Assembly: GCF_037042905.1 (NCBI RefSeq)
Contig: NW_026974140.1
Location: 17,472,001 to 17,536,000 of the forward strand
Length of the DNA: 64,000 nucleotides
Source: Lytechinus pictus
Taxonomy: Eukaryota > Echinodermata > Echinoidea > Temnopleuroida > Toxopneustidae
Direction: 5' to 3'
The notes under the pieces are model-generated. The model was not told the DNA's origin. It did not search any database and was given only the letters and a program-made list of their open reading frames with translations. The position numbers and the translations under genes are program-made. Numbering within the stretch: position 1 is the stretch's first letter; each line of letters starts with the position of its first letter. This document shows, piece after piece, positions 30,937 to 42,798 of the stretch.

Positions 30937-33900
30937 TTTATTCAGATATAGTACATGGGCATGAACTTTTTTAAGTGCTCATTTATGAAATTGGTCATTG
31001 AAGTAGTTTTTATCATTTAATAAAATTCTATGTCTTTTCCCTTAATCTTCCATATACTACCACATATTTTCAATTCTGGTCATTTCTTTGTAACTCCATA
31101 TGTTCTCTTCCTTATTTACTCCACTTTGCCCAAGCATTTCAGTTTTATATTATGAATAGTAATTTTATAAAATAATTTTTATCAAGTATAAGATCACTCT
31201 TGAAAATAAAATCTGGTACATGTAATTTGAGCTTATAATCTGTGTATTTTATATTTTGGTTATGTAAGTGTCTATAACATAATGTTGTTTCTGTGAACTA
31301 TATTTCAGCCTTCAACTTCTATTTCCAGTCTGCAATTCAATCATTACCTCGAATGTGGACTCACCAATTCTCAGACTTTGATTATAAATTTAGATAATCA
31401 TGTGAAAGTGATGGAATCACTCTTTAATCAGGGAATACTCATAATGCTGCATATAACCATGCAGGGAAGTCAGTATGTGGGACTGTAGTCCTCAACTGTG
31501 CTTTAATATTGATGGGATAGTAGTAGATAGAATGTAAGAGTTGTCTGATCATTCTCCATAGAAGTTGTATGACCTTTGACCTTGATCAGTATACTCTGTG
31601 TGACTTTTGTATCTTTGTCATGATTAGATATTTTATATAGGTATTTATACCTTGGTATGTATACCTTGAGTCGCACTTACTGGATAATGCTCATTTAAAC
31701 ATCATTTGGATAACATATGTTCTTGTGGAGTTATACCAACAGACTGACTCGTTTACAGATGCCTCATGATAGATGTTAGCCTGTGACAAATTGCTATTCT
31801 CTGACTGTTGCCATAGTAACTAATCTCAGCTAATCAAATCCAAGCATTTTAACCAAAATGTGAAATGGAGTGATCAATAAGAGTCATTTAGTCAATGTTT
31901 ACAACTTGTATGAGATGTCTCCATTTATGTATCAGATTTGGCGTAAAGGTGTATTAGTGCTGTGGAGGTGTTTGTCAGAGTACCAGTTTGGTGTAAGTCT
32001 ATTCCTTAGTGTTTTAACTTGGTGTAAGACTAGTCCTCAATATCAGTACAGGCTGCACAGAAATGTTAGCCCTTACCATGCACTACAGGCCCTGTTACAA
32101 CTGGTAATGTCGCTACTACCGGTGCCAAATGTAAGAACAATGCATATTGGCTTTCGACATTGCACGCTTGGAAGCATCACAAGCTGAAAGATGTGATTCG
32201 GTCTACTGTTAATGCTCTGTTAGTGCTAACAATTTTTCTAAGCAGCCAGTATAAATTGTCTGATTAACTTTTGGATGTGAAGTTGGTATGTAGAATAGTA
32301 TTGATTCCCTTCTGTTGTCATTTAGCAATCAGTTATCTTCCATGTATAGAAACAGAGCTATGGACCTGCCAATCAAAGGAGTTATTTTGATATATTGGTT
32401 GTATTTTTCTTACAGTATAGACTGAGAATTGAGAGTGTGACTTTCAGATCCTGAAAACGTACGTGATTTGTGTCATTTATAATCTCCTGTACATGTATGT
32501 AAGCTGTAAATCAAAATGTCATGATCATTGCTGTTATGATAGATCTTAGCAATTTACCACAAGTAGGTGACTTCTCATTGTCCATTGGTGTGTTGTTTAG
32601 CAAAGACTGGCAATGGCTGAAAATGTGCTAATGCAGTTCTAGTGATAATTTCCATCCTTATGTTATACTGTCTACTCTAAAAAAGTGCAAATTGTGGTTA
32701 TGATTCAAAATAATAATTTTTTTTATTGCTACACATTAAAGATAAGCTATCAAATCTCCTTAAATTTGAAGCTCCCTTGAGTGTCCGACTTGGGTGGTCT
32801 GTAATAGTTAATGTAATAGTTAAAAAGCACTTACATTTTCATTTCAACATCTATGTCTTGTTAATGTAATGAATTTGAAATTAATTTTCATGATGTATCC
32901 CCCCCCCCCCTTAACTCTGAACATCCACTCAATCTATTCTGATTATCTTTGTGAAGTTCTGTCTTTTCTTTTCTGATATGCTTGGACCCGTTGAATTATG
33001 AAATGTTCTTTGCTATATTAAATTAATTATCCATGCATGCTGTTTATATTATTCAGCTATCACAATTTGCTTAATGTTGGATAGAGTACTGATGAATTTT
33101 TGCAAAGTTTTTTTCGGACCCTGTACTTAAATTGTTTCCCTTGTGAGAAACGATAGAGTAGAATCTTTTCAGTGTCAACTAGCCATTAGAACAATTTCAG
33201 TAGAAAAAGTTGATGAATGTTTATATTTATAGAGAAAACCATTTTATATTACAGGTATATATTATTTTAAGTTCCTCTATAAAATTACAAAATATAGGTT
33301 CTAACTACAAAGTTTTTAAAATTTTGGGGCATTAATGATTCCACATGACATTTGGTTTTCTGTGATTATTGATTAGATTAAATGCTTATCCCCTGAAGTT
33401 ATTGTTATAGGTGCAGGAATCAGCTTATTTATTTATGAATTTAACATTCCATTTCCTCCAACTGATAGCTCTTATAGGAATGTTCCCGATTGGTAAAAAA
33501 AATATTTTCAAAAACTTCCTAGTAATGTCCTTTCAAAATTATTTTAGTATTTTCAAGAATTTTTTAAAGATTAGAAACTATGCAGAGATTGCAGACTTTG
33601 GATATTAGGTAAGCATGCACTGCTCTCATTTACTCAACAATGGAACAGACTGTTGCTATGTCAGGGTGCTACATTTTATTATTCAGGAAAACTTGAGAGG
33701 AAGAAAATAACTGAATACACTATTCGTTATGATTACTCTCTTTTTTTTTTCTTTAGCATTATGAGCTAATCTTAAAGAGTGTATTATGGCATTGGTAAAT
33801 TAAAAGTATTAATATACTTTTATCTGTCGGGGATATTGTTGTTTGATATAGCAATGAAATAATGACAGCCTCATTTGATTTTCAAATATTTTGTAGACTT

Positions 33901-35860
33901 TCTGGAATTTGTTCACAATCTTTATGAATTGATAGAAGAGCACTGAGACCTTGATAGATGTAACTTATTTACTATTGAATACTCTTACACATTGAAATCT
34001 AATTTTGTTGACACTCCTTAAGACCTGCCTTCTTGCATTAATTTTTCTGCATTATGTTTTTCTGTTAGTGCTGAGTCTCCAGTGCACTAACATGCACTCT
34101 AGCTAATGCATTATGAGGTCAGTTGAGATTTTTGTCAAAATGGATGGTCAGAGAGTGTATCAGGACATTCGTTGAGTTCAAGTTCAGTGTTTCTTCAACC
34201 AATTTTTTTTTTTTTTTTACATCAGCTCATCACCAAAATAAAATCAAGAATGGTCCTGGGACAAGTCTCAATTGGTATTGAGCTACCAATAATGCGATAT
34301 GAATCATTTTTGTAAACTCAAATTAGAGGGTGGAGCTATGGAAAGAAATATCAGCACCAACACAGAACTTGAAATCACTCATTGCATAAAATGACCATAA
34401 TTATAAGCTCTTAATAGACAACACGTAAGTAAGTTATGCATGTGTTTTTATAAATTGGGTATGACAGATATGTTATGAATTGAGTCCTGCCTCTTCCATT
34501 TCTTTAACCATGACAGTAATGAAATTCAAATTTTATAAAAAGATGACTATTAATGATTTGCATGTGAGGCGTTATTTTTAAAAATATGATTGATGTAGCA
34601 TTATACCTTGAAATATTGGTTGCCGTTCTGATTGGGAACTCAGATGAGTTTGACAAATTACTAATTAATTGAGATGTTTGTATTTATTTATTAATGACAA
34701 GAAGGCATGATGTTTGTGGTCGTAGATAGACTATTCTACTGATTTCTGTTTCCTTTCTAGGTGGATCAGCTCGAATTGTAAATATCTAGGAGCTCTATTT
34801 CCATTGCTATCGAGCATTTGTAATAGCAAAAAAGTGTGATAAAAGTTTATAAAAAAAGATCACCCATTTGGAGTGTGATGTTACATTTTGTTGTCAATTT
34901 TGAATAAGAAAATAAATTGAAAAAGATTTGAATGAAGATGACAGCAGATCGATCTGTACTATGTCACTTGTTTCTCACTCCCGTTTGTACTTAAAATTTC
35001 CTTTGATGCAATCCATATATGAAACATTGATTTTGGGAGATGAGATCTGTCAAAGTAAGACTTCAACCATCAAACGATAAAAAAAATCCTTACAACAATG
35101 ATAATGAATTGACACTTAATTCCGACATAATCATAAATTAATGCAAAAAGCATTTTACAAAACTATTTGATAGGCAGTGCTTAATTCAGATCACTGATCT
35201 CAATCGCAGTCAATGTATGCACAAATTAGAAATAATATGTATTAACATCAGAGGAGACCCAAAACTAATATTTTAAAATGTAAAAAATATAGTTTTATCC
35301 TAAAATAGATGTAGAGCCAAAAGTTATGACTTTCAGTCCATATTCTTAAAAAGGTAATATTATTTGCAACAGTCAAATTGGCATTTAGTTCACCCTCCTT
35401 GTTCCTCCTATTTAATATCTTGAATAGAATATTGTGTTTTTGAAATAACACACTAATATTAGATTATTGTTTTTATCATAATGCATTATTATTGATGTGA
35501 TACTTTCCATTAACCATTGTTGAACCATGGATTCCATGAACAGATTACAACCTATATCCTTAACCGATAGCGCCATCTCAAGTCTTCAACTACTCATACC
35601 TGGCCAGTTTCCTGACCCATAGTGCTAGTGTAGTCTAGTAATATAGACCCACTTGAATGATAACATGTAAATTAAATACTCAATACACTTATACCGCAAT
35701 AATTATGTTACCAAGTAGCAAAACAATTACTTTTCCTCTCAAAACATTTGTTTCTCTATACAAATACAATTATATGTCAATTTATTCTCTGTAGTATAAG
35801 TAGATATCTGAAAACGTATATTTAAAGAATATGTATTTATAACAAACTGTCAATGAGAGA
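30937..35860. other. Low-repeat AT-rich stretch: intergenic or extended 3' UTR
   Basis: Nearly 5 kb with no convincing gene and few dispersed elements, unlike the sequence on either side. It is T-rich on the plus strand and carries several AATAAA motifs, one at about 34910 after a TGTAAATA at 34779. It could be a long alternative ubinuclein 3' UTR. Also present: a C12 run (32899-32910) and a solitary DR1 (31570-31582). The longest frame (31870-32187) has no recognisable features. Confidence 0.35.
31570..31582 (-). promoter_or_regulatory. Solitary DR1 motif outside the repeats
   Basis: TGACCTTTGACCT, the complement of AGGTCA-A-AGGTCA, with no recognisable DR1-repeat sequence around it apart from a following TGATCA. 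Confidence 0.4.
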
Positions 35861-35865
35861 CTACA

Positions 35866-36330
35866 CACAGTTCACTCCCCCTTTTAAAAAAGGGAGAAAA
35901 TATTGAAGTTTGATGAAAATCCGTCAAAGAGTAACTGAGTTATGAATTTCTGAACTTTGGATTCTTGTGATGTCATAAATGAACAATACCTCTCCACATA
36001 AAATTGAAAAATATTGTTTCCTTACGAAAGAAAAAAATAAAAATGAAAGTATTTGTGCTGGGGATATATTATCAGACACATTATTTCATATCACCTTCTA
36101 TAATAATATTTTAATTGATCATGTGCCTTTAAAATTGCAATTTATGGAATTTGTATTACATGATATATAGAGGAGCTGCTCGATTATGACGTCACAATTA
36201 ATACTCTTTCTTACTTAACTTTCTTACTATTTCATGGATTTTCATCATAACTTCCCCTAAATTTTCCCCATTTTTCGGCTTTTCTGAAAAACAAATTATC
36301 AGTGTGAACAGTCCCTTAAATGCAACTCAA
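35866..36330. mobile_element. Decayed foldback element
   Basis: ACACAGTTCACTCCCCCTTT at the left is mirrored by AGTGTGAACAGTCCCTTA at the right; inside, TTTGATGAAAATCCGTCAAA mirrors CATGGATTTTCATCATAACTT, and TTGTGATGTCA mirrors TGACGTCACAA. Similar architecture to 6060-6665. Confidence 0.55.
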
Positions 36331-36596
36331 AAATTGAAATAAGTGACTTTCCTTGTTTTCAACTTTCCCGATTGCAATGATTTCTTCACTCCTCTGCTAT
36401 CGATCTGCGTCCCCTCCATGAATAATTGAGAGAGATAGTGACCGATCCAGGAGGCTGGGGACTACCCCCCCCCTCCCTCCTGCCCCTTGGAAGAGAAAAA
36501 ATATGAAGATTTGGGGAAAAACAATAGAAAATTATGTAACGTTCCCCCTCCTTGACAATTAAGGGGCTGATATGCCCCTGTGTTGCTGTCACAGAC

Positions 36597-36975
36597 TTGA
36601 GAAGAAAAAATGGGCCTCCGTTTTGGTCAATGTAGGATCCACCGCTGTCAAGTGGTGAGATATGAGCATTGATCATTATAGGCCTATATATTCCAAGCAC
36701 CTCGGCTGATGAATTAAATATGTTTCACTCCATCTCGTGTTGTACTAGGGAGGGAAAATGTGAAAATCCCATTTTAAATTTTGCAGAAAAAATGTGTCGT
36801 TCGTTACAAGGGGGTACCTATTTTGGCCCATCACAGACTTTGAAAGAAAAAAATGGCTCCTTGTAGCCCCCCCCCCCTGTCTGATCGATACTAGATCCTC
36901 CGCTGTCAGTGTTGATATTCCATGCACCTCCGTTAATCAATATGTTGGACTCCATCTCGTGTTATACTAGGGCGA
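36597..36975. repeat. Two-unit tandem repeat, period about 240 bp
   Basis: GGATCCACCGCTGTCA (36635) and AGATCCTCCGCTGTCA (36894), then CTCCATCTCGTGTTGTACTAG (36730) and CTCCATCTCGTGTTATACTAG (36953) lie in the same order and orientation. The second unit has a C11 run (36867-36877). Both probably derive from a duplicated transposon remnant. Confidence 0.55.
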
Positions 36976-37073
36976 GTGTCGGAGTGTCAATATGACCATC
37001 ATCTCTTGTTTACACCGACTTGTGATATGCACACACGAAGATAGGCGATGGTATTACATGATTTAATTTCCTT

Positions 37074-38062
37074 TTTGTCTCACCTGCATAGCAGAGTGAG
37101 ACTATAGGCGCCGCTTTTCCGACGGCGGCGGCGGCGACGGCGGCGGCGGCGGCGACGGCGACGGCGGCGGCGGCGTCAACACCAAATCTTAACCTGAGGT
37201 TAAGTTTTTGAAATGACAGCATAACTTAGAAAGTATATGGACCTAGTTCATGAAACTTGGCCATAAGGTTAATCAAGTATTACTGAACATCCTGCCTGAG
37301 TTTCATGTCACATGACCAAGGTCAAAGGTCATTTAGGGTCAATGAACTTAGACCATGTTGGGGGAATCAACATCAAAATCTTAACCTAAGGTTAAGTTTT
37401 TGAAATGTCATCATAACTTAGAAAATATATGGACCTAGTTCATGAAACTTATACATAAGGTTAATCAAGTATCACTGAACATCCTGCATGAGTTTCACGT
37501 CACATGACCAAGGTCAAAGGTCATTTAGGGTCAATGAACTTTGGCCGAATTGGGGGTATCTGTTGAATTACCATCATAACTTTGAAAGTTTATGGATCTG
37601 ATTCATGAAACTTGGACATAATAGTAATCAAGTATTACTGAACATCCTGTGCAAGTTTCAGGTCACATGATCAAGGTCAAAGGTCATTTAGGGTCAATGA
37701 ACTTTGGCCAAATTGGGGTATTTGTTGAATTACAGCCATAAATTTGAAAGTGTGTTGGTCTAGTTCATAAAACTTGGACATAATAGTAATCAAGTATCAC
37801 TGAACATCCTGTGCGAGTTTCAGGTCACATGATCAAGGTCAAAGGTCATGTAAGGTCAAAGAACTTTGGCCACGTTGGGGGTATTTGTTGAATTGCCATC
37901 ATATCTCTAAAAGTGTATTGGTCTAGTTCATAAAACGTGGAAATAAGAGTAACCAAGTATCACTGAACATCTTGTGCGAGTTATAGTAGTTTTCAAAATC
38001 AGCACTGCTGCTATATTGAATCGCGTGATGCAGGTGAGACGGCCAGAGGCATTCCACTTGTT
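37074..38062 (+). mobile_element. DR1-bearing dispersed repeat, copy 2
   Basis: Almost base-for-base copy of 22583-23568 in the same orientation; by eye I find only scattered single-base differences plus variation in the (GGCGAC)n patch. Perfect DR1 motifs at 37319-37331, 37511-37523, 37674-37686 and 37836-37848. Intergenic. Confidence 0.8.
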
Positions 38063-39197
38063 TATTGAATACCTCCCAAAACATGGGGTATAAGAACAAT
38101 TTCATGTACATTCCAGAAAACCATGTTTATGTTGCGTTCAATTCAATTTATTTCGCACAATAGATGAAATCATAGGAAGTAACAATGAAATATCAGTACA
38201 TAATTATGAAATTAAATGTGATTTTGTCCATGAAGATTATGAAAACCTATAAGGCTAGGGGCAGTAAAGTGATAAACAAAATTAAAAACGATTAGGATAA
38301 AACCCAATCTTCTAGGCACATTTTGATTGATTCGAGGACGGCCATGTATAAACTATAAAACCCTACAAACTCTACATGAAATGGGGGAGTAGAGGGGTAT
38401 CTGATATATTTGTCAAGATGACAAACAAAACTAAATCACTATCACACGTTTATGACTCTTTATCAGTCGCATAGACAGTTGCAGAACTGATTGCTGCCTT
38501 TAACTACGAAATAGTCAAGTGAGCTCGTAAATGCTATTTTTCATGGACAATGGGGGTAATCGTTAGAAACGACTGAGTTTGTCCATGGACCTACTGCTAG
38601 TAGGTCCATGGTTTGTATATCTTTGTAAGGAAATATACATTTCCTTCTTTCGCTCCTAATTTTTTACTGCTGTATAATTATGACAGGGTGGTTTACTAAA
38701 AATATTTCAATCAGATCTCAGTTTAATAAAATAATTGCTCCTTATCATACATTTTTAAATTATGTTTTATTAAGGAACCGAAATGTAATACAATATTCAC
38801 AAAGATACATCAACTGGTAAATACACATCATAGGAATTACAAATTTACAAATGATTGACATAATCAAACATTAGAAAACGAAATAACAAAAGATTCTAAA
38901 TAAACGGGGAAAGGAAAATGGCAGAAGACTAGATAAGAAGAAAAGTAAATGTCAAAATCAAGAAAGCAAGACCTACGTGATGATAGCGATCCGGAAACCC
39001 ATATTGGGGGCAAAAGAAGATATTTGAATAAAATGCCATATCTACATTGCCATATTAACAACCAGGCTATAGAGGAATAATATCGGCGAGCATCTTTATC
39101 ATACATTTTATGTATCGTGATTTTCTTTTAAACCCCGTTTATTAACAAAATAGATTTATTAGAAGTAAAACAATGTTTTGGTGGTTTTTTTTCACTG
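38063..39197. other. Intergenic; possible LINE 3' remnant
   Basis: At 38128-38147 the sequence TTCAATTCAATTTATTTCG resembles the reversed tail of a LINE (compare TTGAATTGAA at 51861). No reverse-transcriptase frame remains. A perfect hairpin sits at 38583-38611. Otherwise AT-rich. Confidence 0.3.
38583..38611. repeat. Perfect 13-bp-arm hairpin
   Basis: CCATGGACCTACT, loop GCT, AGTAGGTCCATGG. No terminator-like T tract follows. Confidence 0.7.
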
Positions 39198-39480
39198 ATA
39201 ATAATAATAATAATAATATAGGGTATTTATATTGCGCACATATCCACCTTGTTAGGTGCTCAAGGCGCTCCTATATTACCCGGCTAAGCTAGGCGTTCAT
39301 AGCGCACACAGCTTTTTAAGGAATTACTTCCTACCGGTACCCATTTACCTCACCTGGGTTGAGTGCAGCACACTGTGGATCAGTTTCTTGCTGAAGGAAA
39401 TTACGCCATGGCTGGGATTCGAACCCACGACCCTCTGTTTCAAAGTCCGAAGACTAATCCACTGGGCCACAACGCTCCAC
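39198..39480 (-). mobile_element. tRNA-derived SINE with (ATT)n tail
   Basis: Read on the minus strand, the element starts with a tRNA-like head (about 39410-39480) with an A box TGGCCCAGTGG (39459-39469) and a B box GGTTCGAATCC (39415-39425), the internal RNA polymerase III promoter. It continues through a body with ACCCAGGTGAGGTAAATGGG and ends in an ATT/AAT array at 39198-39220. Related copies lie at 61141-61430 and, truncated, 21105-21266. Confidence 0.8.
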
Positions 39481-39484
39481 TCCA

Positions 39485-41640
39485 TGATAGACCTACCATG
39501 GATGAGCTTATCATAAATCCATTAAGCCCAGGGGCAATGCTACAAGGGCGGTCGACTCCTGTGATTTTTCGACTATTTTTTTGTAAGTGATGAAATAATA
39601 AGGGTAAGAGTAAGGAAAAAAATAATCGAGAAGATAATTTCAAATATTAGTCTGCGTCGTCTGAGCAAATAGCTCCATGATATAATACTGAGGTCACCTT
39701 TGTATTATAGGTTGTCCTGCCCCTTGTCAAAGGACCCCGCGGGGTGCCGCCCCTTATTATCATGACTCATTATTTCTTGATTTAAGCAACGATACGAGAA
39801 CATGTCTCTAAATTCATATTTATATTCAATATCTTCTCAGTCAACCTTTCATCGATGTGTTTTTTCTCTCTTTTTATGCAATCATTTTTGTTGTGCTATA
39901 GAGACACATCAAAGAGTCTATATAAACATAGGGTAAGTTGTCACATGACACATTACAAAGTTCACAACTATGAATTTATGACATAACTAATGGTTGATTT
40001 GTGACAACAACAAAATATCTGACATGACGGAAGGAGTTTTATTTTTTGAAAGTCATTATGATTGTTTCCCGTGTGTTTTTATATAGATTGTTATTTCATC
40101 GTACGTTGAATACATTTGTGGAAAACATAATTTCATATTTTAAAGTTATAATAATAACAGATTACTATTCTATTTTGGTATACAGACATTCCATTTCGGG
40201 GGTATTTCAGTCTTGAGTAATAGCTATAAATGTAGTTTTGCAGGTAGTTAGAGTTATGAGTGCCAATGCCCAATTTCCTTTCACTGTGTTTACTTGAAAA
40301 TGTGAAAAGAAAGTTCATAAAATCATTTTTATGGTGAAAATTGACATAAACAAACACTGCAGGAAAATGTGGTTGAGTGTCCCATTCTCTTAGTATACCA
40401 ACAATCGTGATGATAAGATTTCATGTTTGTATTGTATTGAGTATACTTAAGTGATGTTTGACTTGTAGAACACTTGATGTACTTCGCGTCATGTCAAACG
40501 CCCATTACCTTTCTTCTTTGTTTTATATCAATTTCATTAAAAATGTTGTCCCTTTTTGTGTCACTTTCGCGTTGACTTGTTCCGTATACCTTCGTTCCGA
40601 TGAGATGAGAAAAAACACAATTTAATTGGAAACATTCTAGTTTGTTTTGTTTGACTTTTGTTGGCCGGTGGAAGGAAAAATGCTTCCAACCCCTTGTTAC
40701 ATTTTAAATGACTGCAATTTTATCAATAATATTGTATTGACGAGAAAACAAAACCAATTATATAAATCAACAAATGAAAGTAAATATTTTCTATGAATTT
40801 GCCTTTTGTATGGATGAACGACAATCGTTATAGAAAACCTTTCATTGAAAATATATACAGAATATTTGAAAATGTAATTAAACAAGGTACGTAACCATTT
40901 AACAGTACGACAATACGCCAGACGGTGGCCTGTACTTATAGAGAAGAAGAATAAGAACACCGATCTGTCAATTAGCGACCATAATTGTCTAATGGTAAAC
41001 TTATTAGTTTGGAACCATTCCACTCGGGCTCTTTCCTTTCGAATGATTTTCTTGATTTGGATGAATTATTGAAAAGAATTGGGCATGAATTATAGGCCTA
41101 TTCTTTGTAATCTTACAACATAAATAAGGAAAGTGTGAATATGTATCTGGCTATATATTGAATTTCCCTGGCAAGGCGCAAATGAATCTTCGAAAAATTA
41201 GAGATAGATGTGCTAGGCCTTGATCGAAACCTCTACATTCACAATTGCACCTGAAACAGAATTTTCTCTCACACATCCTTAGAATTGATATCAAATACCT
41301 ATTTCAGTTCTCAAAAGAAAAAAAAATAGTGAAATAGTGAGTCACAGAGAAACAGTTACCCTTCAACCACTATATTAATTTTTCAAAAAGTAAGTGTTGA
41401 ACCTGTTTGCCAATCAAGTTTTCAAAATAACAATTCTTAGTGCCAACAAAACTCGGTAAGCAACATGGATGGAAAAAATAAATATTGTTTCCTGAATAGT
41501 GACAGGCATGGGTTAGTCCTATCAAAGTACATACATCATAATCCAATCCAAAAATGTATGCTCTAATACAAAGGAAAGGGGTCTAAAGCTAAGCTATTCA
41601 TATATATCATGTATGAAAATGTTTTATTTACCAATTAAGG
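39485..41640. other. Intergenic, no gene recognised
   Basis: AT-rich. No element with clear ends; open frames are short and without domain signals. Confidence 0.4.
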
Positions 41641-41685
41641 GTACACTCTTAAAGGGGGGGGGGTTAGAGGGCTGTATGTTTGTCT

Positions 41686-41822
41686 CGTATTTGGAACTTT
41701 TAAATGTCCCTTATAAAAGGTTCTAAATCACCTCAAACAGCCACTTTTAACTTTTTTTTGTTCTTTACATTCTTGAGCATATTTCATTTTCTCGAGGGTT
41801 CCAAATACGAGACAAAAGGGTT
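41686..41822. mobile_element. Short inverted repeat (GTCTCGTATTTGGAAC arms)
   Basis: TTGTCTCGTATTTGGAAC at 41690 and GTTCCAAATACGAGACAAAA at 41799 form arms of about 18 bp around 90 bp. It is next to a G10 run (41654-41663) and a C13 run (41990-42002). May be a small MITE. Confidence 0.45.
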
Positions 41823-42368
41823 CCAATTCTCACCTTTTTTCTAAGGTGTATCGAGCTGTAAAAAAATGCTCTACCAGGGGCCCTGCATACATGCACGGCA
41901 ATGTTGTGAGATGTTTTTCTATCGGATTGGGGGTGGGAGGTAACTCTCCCTTGGGTTCTTGTACACAAATTAGAAATCGAGGATGGACACCCCCCCCCCC
42001 CCGATCGCTGCGTTTTCATGTTAAATTCCTCTTCTCCGATGAATGTAGGATACCAAGCTAGAAGCGGAAGGTTCTATTATAGAATTTCGATAAGTCTTTG
42101 AGATGGCTAGGGAATCGAACCTTCGACCTGTGTCTCGTGGTGCAAGAGTTCGACTTTACGAATAAGCGCTAGCTTTAGTCGCAGAACGCAGTAAGATGGC
42201 TGTCAATTGATAACCATTATCTTCTTGTGATACCAGAATCGTTAAAACCGAAATATACATTTCTTCGCTAAAACCACGAAAACCCCTTTCACTATTAATA
42301 AGATAGACCCTGAAGTGAATAGCATTAGGGCTATGACCCGATTGCGCCATTCGATTCTACGCGAGTGA

Positions 42369-42650
42369 CAAGCCCGTCTTACAAAGAGTTGTGATTGATC
42401 CGATCAATCGCAACTATGGAAAGCCAGCAAAGTCAACATGTAAAACGCATGATTGTTCAAACAAATTTTCTAGATATGATTGTACATGTATATCCATAAA
42501 TTAATTAATTTCTTGACAATTTGGTGTGTTCTCCTTTGTTTACAAAGGACATTTTTCCAAATTTCCTGCCGAAAAAAATATGACACTGATGAATTTCCAT
42601 AGAGTTACGATTGATTGGATCAATCATAACTCTTTGTAAGACGGGGCCCA
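42369..42650. mobile_element. MITE, family D, well-preserved copy
   Basis: Left arm GCCCGTCTTACAAAGAGTTG then TGATTGATC.GATCAATCGC; right arm GATTGATTGGATCAATCATA then ACTCTTTGTAAGACGGGGCC, inverted. Same family as 28585-28896. Confidence 0.75.
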
Positions 42651-42798
42651 TGGGCCCGTTGCAGAAAGAGTTGCGTTTAAACGCAAGCCAAAAAATCAAT
42701 CGCAAGTCCCAAATGCGCGCTGTTGATTGGTTGAAAATGAAGTTACGCATGATTTTTTTGAGTTGCAATTGATTGCAACTCTTTCTGCAACGGACCCC
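42651..42798. mobile_element. MITE, family E (GGGCCCGTTGCAGAAAGAG arms)
   Basis: Starts GGGCCCGTTGCAGAAAGAG and ends CTCTTTCTGCAACGGACCCC; inner arms pair AAAAAATC with GATTTTTTT. It abuts the family D copy with no gap; the two elements' right and left ends merge in GGGCCCATGGGCCC. Confidence 0.75.

Noticed and set aside
31870..32187. 105-codon plus-strand frame after ubinuclein
   Set aside because: No recognised motifs, no splice context and weak coding character; left as noncoding.
36386..36700. 104-codon minus-strand frame
   Set aside because: Lies in duplicated transposon remnants with no domain signal.
39410..39480. tRNA-like sequence with A and B boxes
   Set aside because: Its body, tail and sister copies show it is a SINE head; acceptor-stem pairing for a functional tRNA is not evident.
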